64,000 nt of DNA from the NCBI GenBank assembly GCA_900618425.1, contig UZAN01040536.1, forward strand, positions 2,341 through 66,340. The letters are read 5' to 3'. Below the pieces are notes generated by a model. The model was not told the DNA's origin, ran no database searches, and saw only the letters and a list, made by a program, of their open reading frames with translations. Source of the stretch: Echinostoma caproni (Eukaryota; Platyhelminthes; Trematoda; Plagiorchiida; Echinostomatidae). Positions 50,806 through 60,228 of the stretch are shown here, piece by piece. Position 1 is the stretch's first letter; each line of letters opens with the position of its first letter. Made by a program: the position numbers and the translations under genes.

Positions 50806-50906
50806 CAAGCTTGCTACTCTAAAAAATGGTTCACTATGAATCCATAAACAAGCATATCTCACAAAGTGTAAAATTCTGTCGCCCTTGTTTTCTTTTCCTG
50901 ATTCAG

Positions 50907-51083
50907 ATCTTTTGCAATACCACGACCCCCGTAGTGGATCGGCACGGAACATATCGCGGTTTTCTCACCGCACATGGACCTCAACCAGTTGGTCTGGTCC
51001 CCGGTTGGGCGATCACTTTCGTCCCCAGTTCAAAACCATCTCCATTAATCTCACCATTGCCGAGGACTAAAGTGGATTTTGCG
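50907..51083 (+). CDS. CASKIN: Caskin exon: second half of the SH3 domain and start of linker
   Basis: The acceptor is TTTTCTTTTCCTGATTCAG|ATC and the donor GCG|GTAAGT. The exon has 59 codons and is phase 0 at both ends. The peptide contains VVDRHGTYRGFLTAHG then PVGLVPGWAITFVPS, matching the distal SH3 strands (D.GRWKG....GR.GYFP.N.V in typical members). Joined to the exon ending at 41954 it completes one SH3 domain. The Trp of the W-K-G motif is Tyr-Arg-Gly here. The FPSNY ligand-groove motif reads VPGWA, so the canonical Asn and Tyr are missing. After the domain the sequence becomes Ser/Pro-rich linker (SSKPSPLISPLPR). The other two frames contain stops before the donor. Confidence 0.87.
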
Positions 51084-52940
51084 GTAAGTTCGAAGAAACC
51101 TAACGATATTCAAAAATAATTTGTTAAATCAAATGTGATAAAATGACGAAAGTTCATTAAATTTGTTTTCATTTGGGAATAACATTTTAAAGCGAATGTA
51201 GAACGAGTAGTCAGGATTTTCTTGTTCTGATCTGTTGATTTATTTAAGCCCTGAAACTATTTGAAAACCTCTGTGCGAAATGTATTAGAGTATAGTGATA
51301 GAAATGAAAATCGCTTGCTGTAAATTATTTTGCTCATTTTAACTTTGAGTTGTGCAGCTACGTGCATCCCATTCAACGTTACAGCCAACACTAAATGTCA
51401 GTGATACTTATCTTCTTGAGATGATTCTGAAATTAATTTTATTTCACATATGACTGAATACAGACGTTCTACCTTCAGTTTGTTCCATTCAACAATGATG
51501 ATAAAGTAGTCTGTTAAAGTTCCCTACTTTGTTTAGTAATATGATATGCATTTAGTATGTTAAACAGAGACAATATTTTGCCCCAGTAGTCCAGAAACCA
51601 GAACCATCATGGTAGTTCCTATTCATGCTTAGTAACTGGATTCTAGACTTGGAAGCCTGATCATGGAATCAAATGGCCTCTTTTGATCGCAACCAGAGCA
51701 AAAACAACTAACTATTTTCTACACTGCTCGACTTTCTGGTTCACTCGCTGAACAAGCACTGAGGAGTTTGTACTCTCTGAACCACATTCCAAGATCTCAC
51801 ACCTCTCTCACATGTGTCTGTCGACTCCAACCAAATGAATAAACTAATCGTTCAGACCAGAGGACTGTACCATATTTATGAGCGTATTTGGAAGAACTGG
51901 GTGGATTTGGGAATGGCACATTTCTGTCTAGTGACGGTCACTCAAAGGAGCACTAGAGTTTGATTGTGTCTCCTCCAAATGAATCCGATGACCGCCATTG
52001 GTTCAATTATACGGTCTGATGATTGCCCGTTTGATGCATTTGGAAGCACAGGCTTACAAAGTGTTTAATAAACCTTAGTGAGACCTGAAGCATACAAGAA
52101 CCAAAAAATACGCTAACCCGGTATAAAGTGGCAGTGAAATGAAAGCTATTGGGAGTGCCCTCTTTCAGTAGAGTTTTTCCTTCCCAACTTCGTGCGACAA
52201 CACAAACATAGTGAGGAGGATCTAGCCACTCAGGAGTTGAATAAATCACCCAACAAACTGACGCCAAAACCTTGAATGAACTTCTGGAGACGTTGAATTC
52301 AGCGTACTATTTGGAAACCCTAACCACAAACAGAAGACTCGTTTTCTAGAGGAACAAAACACAGGTAGAAACTTCATTTCAGCATCCTACCTCAGATAGG
52401 TTTATCTAAAAAGTCGAAAATAAACGGAATAAACTTTTGGTGATTTCTTCTATAGACCACAAATTTATGCTGTTTCCCAGAACCAGTTGGTTTGCTCATT
52501 ATGTGTAAATAATGGGCTGAACTTGATCGGTTAATCGATTTGTTTGTGATCAATATTCCTCTATCAGAAATTCCAGTGTGTCATCATAAATTGTGAATCC
52601 ATCCATTAGAAATATCAGCATCTAAATCACGTCATTAATTCTTTCTAATTCCTTCAAAATTTTTATTTTATGGATGAAAAGATCAGATTTTCGAAAACAA
52701 ATAATTTGAGATTTTAGAGATGATTTTTTCATCGTCATACTTATCATTTTTAACTTCAAGCAATGGTCATGTTTCCAATAATTATAAACTGGGTGTAATT
52801 GGGATAGGCGTGAACATTAGAAAAACCTCATTCAGATTAATTTAAATTAACCTGAGGAACAACCATTTCCTATCGAAACGTATACTCTGTGGAGAGAATT
52901 ATCGTCTGGAATCGCACATATACTTTCACGTGATCCGAAG
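51084..52940 (+). other. Intron
   Basis: About 1.9 kb after GTAAGT. A minus-strand open frame at 52007-52267 (87 codons) has no recognised domain. No repeat matching the families in this window was found. Otherwise I see nothing in it. Confidence 0.55.
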
Positions 52941-53069
52941 AATTTGGAAGGCGCAATCAGTAGTGGACCTCTCGAATCTGACAGATTTAGGCCAATTGAA
53001 TCCGCATCTCAAATCCCACATAACAATCGACCATGTGTCACAAGACCAACAAACGGAAAACAACCACAT
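52941..53069 (+). CDS. CASKIN: Candidate Caskin linker exon
   Basis: It has 43 codons between a possible acceptor (CCGAAG|AAT) and a consensus donor (CAT|GTGAGT). Both ends are in phase 0, as required between the exons ending at 51083 and starting at 54669. The peptide includes NLEGAISSGPLESDRFRPIE and PCVTRPTNGKQPH: hydrophilic, Ser/Pro-rich and without a domain, like the rest of the linker. The acceptor has only a modest pyrimidine tract. The open frame also extends upstream of it, so the true 5' edge may differ. Being a multiple of three, it could be a cassette exon. Confidence 0.5.
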
Positions 53070-53428
53070 GTGAGTCTGGTTTGTCATGTCACTTCCGGTC
53101 AAGACGGCAAGACGAAATATTTGCTGGTTCCCAGCACATCGAATTCCGACGTACCACTTCAACCGCTTTAATCGAACAAGTGTGTGCAAACAACTCTTGA
53201 ATACAACGAACTACATACCACAAAACAGTTACATCGGCGGAGATGGAAATCCGGATACTAAGTTTCCCAAAAAGGAATCCGTTAATTAGGAGCTTTTGGT
53301 CACCCTCTCACTAACGGGACGTAATCAGATTTTAGAAAAGATCACAATTTTAATACATGCTGGTAAACATTATCTTTCACAGTGATTCGCCAAACGATCA
53401 CTATATATGTATCATTATTCGGATTAAG

Positions 53429-53536
53429 AATGTTTCTATGTCGAGAAACATCAGATCACAGGCTGCAGGGGACCATGGTTTGCTAAGGGGCACGGATTTG
53501 TTAGGTTTCACCAGCGGTACGAATCGATCGACTCCA
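53429..53536 (+). CDS. CASKIN: Candidate Caskin linker exon (small)
   Basis: It has 36 codons from a possible acceptor (GGATTAAG|AAT) to a donor (ACTCCA|GTGAGG), phase 0 at both ends. The peptide includes SRNIRSQAAGDHGLLRGTDL and FTSGTNRSTP, polar linker-like sequence. Position and phase fit between 53069 and 54669, but the acceptor is weak. Both strands are open here (the minus strand over 53401-53613), which lowers the weight of an open frame. Confidence 0.38.
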
Positions 53537-54029
53537 GTGAGGACAGAACCGGTTACTTTCATATTTAGACCGGATGTGAATTTTACTGTGTTCACTATTT
53601 TTTGTTCACCCAACCGATTGTAAAGCTTGTTCTGTTGACGTGGGCTGTGAATGTGTGTCTGGCGGGATTGGGCCAGGAGAGCACTGGTGCTTGTGTCTCA
53701 TAAAATAGGAGCGGATATTAATTTTTACCAGTGCTGCTAGGGTTAACATGCGACAGTGAGTGGACGTTGATAGTCGACCGCCAACGGCATGCAGCATTGA
53801 TTTATGCCGAGTGATGATGACAAATCCGCCTCGATCATTCACTGGTTTAGTCTTGACCGGTCTCTAGATTGAATGCAACTTGTTACTGCTACCGACCGCA
53901 ATATTGTCAGAGTCACTCTGATTAGACTCATGATATAATTTGTGTATTTCTAATTGTTCTCCACGGTTGAGGTATTCATATTATTTTGCATGAGAAGATA
54001 TTGCGGTGGATTTTGTCGTGTATAGGGCA

Positions 54030-54175
54030 AACAAAAGTTGATTGAAAAGCTGTTTTCACCTAATTGGGTGTCATTCGCTCTGCGAATTTATCGACCTAAT
54101 TTAGGATCGATATCTTGGCCTCCAGGGTCGAGAATGCAAGCATTCTGCTGACCACCGGGTTAGATCCTGGGAGTA
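54030..54175 (-). repeat. Decayed arm of the fold-back/tRNA-like repeat
   Basis: It contains GATTGAAAAGCTGTTTTCAC-CTAATTGGGTGTCATT, then CGAATTTATCGACCTAAT and GAATGCAAGCATTCTGCTGACCACCGGGTT. These blocks follow the same order as the arm at 49357-49562 with many changes. Confidence 0.55.
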
Positions 54176-54668
54176 GAGAATGTGATACCCTCAAGAAGCT
54201 TATGCTATTGCGTGTATACACAAAATGGAAATCCTACTTGGTGGTCAAGTGAGTGGTATGCTTCCGCTCTGTACACGACGAAGTGCACCATATGTTTATA
54301 TCATTAGTAATATACTTAGACGTATCCGATATTTGGTTGCCAACAATCTGAGTTCCTGTATAAGATATAAGTTCACTACTCTACATTATATAACACTGTG
54401 GGAACACTGGTGCCGTCAGCACAAGAAGTGGATGGATTCCAACTGACCAAACTCGTCTTTTAATGGCTGTATTTGATCTGAGATGTATTAGGAAAATGTA
54501 CTATGTGGTATTTACGTATGAGTACAGGTCAAGCAAAATGCCGTCAATTACCTTTTGAAATAACCCAGATTAGGATGCATTTTCAAGTAATAAAAGTGGA
54601 GCGACTACTGTTGAACCACCTTAATCTTTGCCCTTTTTCGCTTTTTCCCTCCATGCGAACATGTGCAG

Positions 54669-55148
54669 GTTCAAACTGACTTCCCCGATGATGTAGTCGA
54701 CGAATACTTTAGCGATACGGACGACTCGTGCAGTTCAGAAGCCGAGGCAGACAGTGGTACAAATCACGGTGGTGGACGTTCAGTTGAACTGGTCCAAGCT
54801 GCTCCACCTCGAACACACATCATGTCCTCTTCGGTCGAGCTTAAAATGCCAACCCGACATTCAGGTCCCGGGTCTCCGACTGGTCCACGACCTACAGGGA
54901 TGAAAATGATGACGATGCAGACAACGGCAACAACAGCAACCGGGATGTCACAAACCACCAAGATGAACAAGTCCAACCTGAATGGCTCCAGTACAGAGTG
55001 CAGTTCGGATGGAACTGTGCTTCATATTGGTAATCCGACGGCGCAGACCATGACACCTGCGTGGGTCAGTACAAAGCGTCACAGTGCGGCCAGTTTGGAT
55101 AGCGGACGTGATTCAACTTACGCCGCGAGCAGTGAAGGTAGTGGAGGG
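54669..55148 (+). CDS. CASKIN: Caskin linker exon, acidic/Ser-rich then Thr/Met-rich
   Basis: The acceptor is TTTTTCCCTCCATGCGAACATGTGCAG|GTT and the donor GGG|GTGAGT. The exon has 160 codons and is phase 0 at both ends. It opens with an acidic stretch (DFPDDVVDEYFSDTDDSCSS). A Pro/Thr/Met-rich middle (MKMMTMQTTATTATGM) follows, then a Ser-rich end with AASLDSGRDSTYAASSEGSG. A SLDSGR-type motif also occurs in the Ser-rich part of vertebrate Caskins ahead of the SAM domains (from memory). The region is expected to be disordered and to carry phosphorylation and partner-binding sites. Its frame joins those on both sides without stops. Confidence 0.88.
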
Positions 55149-57261
55149 GTGAGTCTGATACTGTTCCGTGGTCGAAAATATCCTATCTTTCAGTTAGTGA
55201 TTCACATTTATTTTCTCACGTAATACCTACGGATTTAATGCTGCTCAAGTAGCAGGCTTACAATTGAATGTCGCTATATATGTCCTCCTGTTTTCCGTAG
55301 TTTATATGCAAAAGTCGTTCGCTGTCGACGTGTTTATGCTATTTTCACCTGATTTCGTGGTATGCTTTGGAAATGTTGAGTTATAACGCCTTATTACGAT
55401 TACCTTTGAGCGGAAGAGGGTAAAAATGTTAAAAAACAAAGTATCCTTTTACTGCGTTCCGTAACGAAGGAGTAAATTTCATAGTATCTTGCTTGTTTGT
55501 CATACTCTAGACAAGCTACATACGCCTTTTTGCTAGTTCAAACGAGCTGACTTCGAATAAAACCGTATTTAGAATCTATTAGAATTGGAAAGGATCTGAC
55601 GAAGGGAAATATAAATGTGCTTGTTAACCCTTAACTCATGGAAAGTAAAGCAAATCCTTGGTTAACTAATTTTCATCAGACAAATACAATGAGGAACGAG
55701 AAAAACTTTTGTCAGTTTGGAAGGAAGGACGTATTGTAGATGCCAATTATTATCTTTTTCTCTGAAGTCTGCTTTATCACTCATGAACACATCGGATAAC
55801 CTGAATTTACTTATATCCAAGTGGTTTCTAACCTACTTAATATAGCTCAATGTTTGTGATGCCTAATCGTTCGATTATTTATTCTTGGAAATGACACAAT
55901 CTGCCCTTTGTAATAAATACGCGCTTAGCAAGCTCCATCCAAACCTCCTCATGATTCCAAGACTACAACAATATGGTGGGTTGTTCGTTTGTCCGTTTTT
56001 GATGGGAATGCTCAAAACATATGTATGATCTACTTCATTCGATCAGTGCAAATTTGATCTTCTTCGACGTTCAACTGCGTTCCTTTTTTTGTCAGGTTGT
56101 TTGAGCTAACCAGAAAACACTCATTCTCTGGTTTCTAATCTAGAACTATTGATTGGAATACGAACAGAACTCTTGGTCCTTGTAAAAGTTTGATATCGTG
56201 AAAGGGAGTACAATAAATTTTGATGATATACAAAGTTCTTTCGAAAGAAACAAGTTGTTCCGCTACTTCATCGATTAGTAACTTAAACAAAATAATCATA
56301 GAAGGTGACGAGTAAAGGAAAGTCGCCGGTGAGTGATGCGTCTCGATGAGAAAAGAGTACTGATGGCAATTTAATAGCCTCCTCTGTAGCACTCGTTTGA
56401 AACCATGATATCCCCTAAAATGAATAGTGCAGAATAATGTCGGCAGAGAACGACAAGGAAAATTCCGGTACTTAAACCGTTCACATAAGTGTAGATCAGA
56501 ATTCCTCAAAATCAGCGATGTCCAAATGTGTCAAGCTCATTGTTGTGTTCCCAATTGAGAAGGTAGATGGGTACAAAACGAATTAAGCAGTAAGTTTGTT
56601 GTAAACAGCAAATGTGTAGCCTGTTCACAAACCGGGAAACAAGCAAGAACGAGCGGCTTGTAGGAAGGAAGGAAGGTTGGCCGACACCGGCTCACATGTC
56701 GCACTACATGCGAACGCCGTCAGGCTAGCATTCAAACAGCCAGTCAATCAATCGATCGATCAATCAATTTGGCCACGGGCACGTATGAATACAAGTCAGT
56801 TTTAGGCCACAACACTCATGAAATGCAATTTTTTTAGCTTAGATTCTTAAACTCAATGATTGAAACACTTTGTTTGCTATTTTGGCGTACGTTTGAAATT
56901 CAACATTCACAGCTCGTTTATGCATTCCAAATGTGTACGTTCTATTCTGTGTGCGGTTGAAAGTATGTCGATGACCAAAGGAATTGTTAAGTATCTTCAT
57001 ATTTTGGATTTGTTCAGAAATATTGAATCTCGTCAATCAGTAGAAGATCGTTTATGAAAGCTCAAAAAGGAGTTAATAGGCAAGAAGCTAAGTGTAACTC
57101 CAAGTTGTACGACAATGGGTGCGTATAATGAAACATTAAAACAAAATTCTACCGCACGATGTGAAAGAATGATGCATTTCAGTTTAGGACAATAGTTCTG
57201 GTCGGATTCTATTTTGCACTAATTCAGAGGTTTTCAAGACTTCCTAACAGACTACCTCGAC

Positions 57262-57812
57262 NNNNNNNNNNNNNNNNNNNNNNNNNNNNNNNNNNNNNNN
57301 NNNNNNNNNNNNNNNNNNNNNNNNNNNNNNNNNNNNNNNNNNNNNNNNNNNNNNNNNNNNNNNNNNNNNNNNNNNNNNNNNNNNNNNNNNNNNNNNNNNN
57401 NNNNNNNNNNNNNNNNNNNNNNNNNNNNNNNNNNNNNNNNNNNNNNNNNNNNNNNNNNNNNNNNNNNNNNNNNNNNNNNNNNNNNNNNNNNNNNNNNNNN
57501 NNNNNNNNNNNNNNNNNNNNNNNNNNNNNNNNNNNNNNNNNNNNNNNNNNNNNNNNNNNNNNNNNNNNNNNNNNNNNNNNNNNNNNNNNNNNNNNNNNNN
57601 NNNNNNNNNNNNNNNNNNNNNNNNNNNNNNNNNNNNNNNNNNNNNNNNNNNNNNNNNNNNNNNNNNNNNNNNNNNNNNNNNNNNNNNNNNNNNNNNNNNN
57701 NNNNNNNNNNNNNNNNNNNNNNNNNNNNNNNNNNNNNNNNNNNNNNNNNNNNNNNNNNNNNNNNNNNNNNNNNNNNNNNNNNNNNNNNNNNNNNNNNNNN
57801 NNNNNNNNNNNN
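57262..57812. other. Assembly gap (551 N) with identical flanks
   Basis: The 26 bases before the gap (57236-57261) are identical to the 26 bases after it (57813-57838), starting AAGACTTCCTAACAGACTAC. The gap may be spurious, with the two contigs simply overlapping, or it may hide a tandem or terminal repeat. Confidence 0.95.
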
Positions 57813-58032
57813 AAGACTTCCTAACAGACTACCTCGACAGTCACCCATGTGTTGACTGTTTTCTTTCATTTTGTCCTAATTTCACGTGACCGATTTTGTC
57901 GAATTCACCCGAGGTTTTGATTTCGACACATTGCCCGACTGTTTTCTTCAGACCGTCTGCGACAGGTGCAATGGATGAGTTTAAACTAACCTGAAATATT
58001 TTGTTTCATGAGAGAAACAGAGGATTTAAATA

Positions 58033-58538
58033 ACTTTCAAATGGGGTCTCGTCGTGTATGAAGCAAATGAAGCGTGTACTGAAAAGCTAGGAAACACTGG
58101 ACAGCTGTTTCGACCTGGTTGGGTCTCATCGGCACTGCAAATCCGTCGACCCAACTGGGGATCGAACCCGGGACTTCATGGGCAGAGCACAAGCATGCTA
58201 CCCACTACGCCACCGGGCAGCTGATCAGACTGTTCTTCATTTTACATTTACACAATATAGCACAACCCATCTTTTCGAGGTTGCTGCGGGTCACAGAACC
58301 TGATTATCTCAGTGCTATTTCGTGTAAACGTAAAATGAAGAACGGTCTGATCAGCTGCCTGGTGCCTTAGTGGGTAGCATGCTTACGTTCTACCCAGGAA
58401 GTCCCGGGTTCCATCCCCAGTTGGGCCGATGAATTCGCACTGCCAGTGAGACCCAGCCAGGTTGAAACAGTCTATGGCTTCCTAGCTTTTCAGTCCACGC
58501 TTTATTTGCTACATACACGAAGAATTCCCATTTGAAAT
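58033..58538. repeat. Fold-back repeat with tRNA-like arms, copy 3
   Basis: The left antisense arm (58033-58235) has GTACTGAAAAGCTAGGAAAC and GGGGATCGAACCCGGGACTT. The right sense arm (58335-58538) has CAGCTGCCTGGTGCCTTAGT, GGGTAGCATGCTTACGTTCT and CTTCCTAGCTTTTCAGTCC. The outer edges are TTTCAAAT and ATTTGAAAT. Between them lie CGGGTCACAGAACCTGA and related inner sequence also seen in copy 2. This is the best-preserved pair and lies about 300 bp before a Caskin exon. Confidence 0.85.
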
Positions 58539-58846
58539 ATTTTGTTGTGCTTTACATTCTTATATCACCGTACCCTGTTTCGTGACCCATCTTCTTTCAG
58601 ATTTATTTCTCCATTTCGTCAGTGGCCTTTGCACACGCAAATAAGTTCTTCTCATTTAACACTGTTCCAATTTCTTCAAAACAAGTTGTTTTTTACCTGC
58701 TCAAGCTTGATCGTGAAAAATTCTGCAATTCCCATTCACTTCAGGTTTGACTAGTCAAAATGCAAAACTTGCTGGCATTTCTGGTTTATTTCTTATGAAT
58801 TGAAAATCATTTGTGTTTTCCATTTTTCTCTTCATCTCGTATATAG

Positions 58847-59469
58847 ACTCACTCTACCCATCCATCATCCGGTGGAATGTTGCGTTCACCTCAGCCGAGT
58901 TTAGATCGAGCACCGATGAGCAGACTGGACGCCGCACATCAGGAACAAAATGTCACTGTTATGCACTGTTCCTATCCAGGTACCGCATACAACACACGTA
59001 ACAACACCCTGGTCACACCTCGAACCCCCATGGGGAATGTTACCAACCCACCTGTTGGGGAATCCGCCATCAATTACGCCCCAACGGAGGGAACGTTGTC
59101 AATCAGTTCGGCGGATTCTTTGAGCGAAGGATCATCACGATTCGTTTTTCCCTATAGTTGCAGTTCATTACCATCGGCCGCGGCCAGCATACAACCCATC
59201 AACATGCCCACAAATCCTCATCGTCCCATGATGGGTACGATCACTGGACGCTCGATAATGCCCGAGCAACATACGTATAGCCACTTTGTTCCAACATCCC
59301 CGGGCGTCTCCTCTGGGGACTTTCGTTCTCCACATCCCGTTTTTCATTCTCCGCATCCAGTAGGTCACACTAGAGGCATGGCATACCGGCCAGTGGAACA
59401 TTTCGAACGTCGAAGGGAGATCAGTCACGATCCCTTGGCACAATGGCTTTATTCGATCGGACTGAGTCG
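58847..59469 (+). CDS. CASKIN: Caskin exon: Ser/Pro-rich linker and start of SAM1
   Basis: The acceptor is TTTTTCTCTTCATCTCGTATATAG|ACT and the donor AGTCG|GTAAGC. The exon has 207 codons plus two bases, phase 0 in and phase 2 out. The first 190 residues are linker rich in Ser, Pro, Thr, Asn and His. Examples are MLRSPQPSLDRAPMSRLDAA, LSISSADSLSEGSSRFVFP and a paired SPHPVFHSPHPVGH. The last residues, HDPLAQWLYSIGLSR, are the first helix of a SAM domain (..W L..IGL..). The next exon at 63617 completes it across a phase-2 junction. The single long exon with consensus splice sites is among the surest calls here. The SPHPV repeats could be SH3- or WW-type ligand motifs, but that is inference. 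Confidence 0.95.
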
Positions 59470-60184
59470 GTAAGCATGGTGGCTTGGTGAGAAGCAAAAC
59501 CAATGAAAAACAGTTATGATTTATACAATTTAAAATCTAAAAAAAAACGAAAATAAGTCAAACAAGTTTAAGCAATGGGAACTCAAACTTTTCTGTTCTC
59601 TCTCTCTCTGGCTACAAAATTCTCGAATCTTTTATTGTATCCCGCACACATTTGGATTGAAATAATTTCCTGGTGAATTCAAAGAGCCTCGGATCTCACA
59701 ATTGAGATTTGGATTTATGCGTGTTTGCGCTCATTGCACTCATCTGTAGTGCATTGCACAAACGTGGACAAACGAGGAAAAATATGGCCCAATGTGATGG
59801 AATATAACAGTCTGTAGCCCCAAATGCGTCGGTGGCAACACAATAGATTATTCATTTAAACCGTTGAAACACCGCCGCCTTCCTAATGATGGTCATAAAA
59901 CGGACGACATTACTAATACTACTACTGTGGGGTACTACTCGCATTAGTGAGTAGCGTCTTTGGTAAGCTCACATAAGGCAATTAGTTTATTTTCACGGCA
60001 TCTGGGAGTGGGTCAAAGAATTGTCAAGCTAATGATCACCGACAAAAGGACTTCAATGAAACTGCCAACCAAGTGCTGCACATTAGATATTTCGTTCTGT
60101 TTATTGTTCTCTCCCCTTATGCGCGCTGTTCTTCCAATGAATAACGCTGCGCCGTCCGACAATGAATCTTGTAAGTATAACACT

Positions 60185-60185
<1 letters not shown>

Positions 60186-60226
<41 letters not shown>
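60186..60226. repeat. (AAT)n microsatellite
   Basis: About 13 AAT units. A run of Asn in an open frame across it is an artefact of the repeat. Confidence 0.92.

Positions 60227-60228
<2 letters not shown>

Larger units (their letters stand above)
41955..50906 (+). other. Intron splitting the SH3 domain (about 9 kb)
   Basis: It runs from GTAAGT at 41955 to ATTCAG at 50906. Contents noted separately: candidate nested gene (44390-44895), CDGSH-like relic (45155-45388), 915 N gap, SINE-like repeat D copies and a fold-back arm. The segments 42.0-44.3, 46.8-47.2, 47.5-49.3 and 49.9-50.6 kb show no supportable gene. The open frames at 43177 and 48149-48459 lack domains. Confidence 0.75.
55149..58846 (+). 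other. Intron with gap and fold-back repeat
   Basis: About 3.7 kb from GTGAGT to TATATAG. It contains the 551 N gap (57262-57812) and the fold-back repeat (58033-58538). A 124-codon minus-strand open frame at 56135-56509 has no recognised domain. Short AAGG and TCAATCGATC units occur near 56662-56766. Confidence 0.7.

Noticed and set aside
54764..54976. 70-codon minus-strand frame
   Set aside because: It is the antisense shadow of the Caskin exon 54669-55148.
56135..56509. 124-codon minus-strand frame
   Set aside because: No recognised motif, no splice context and no second coding signal. Compatible with chance in an intron.
57252..57869. 205-codon minus-strand frame
   Set aside because: It runs through the 551 N gap.
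59168..59503. 111-codon minus-strand frame
   Set aside because: It is the antisense shadow of the well-supported Caskin exon 58847-59469.
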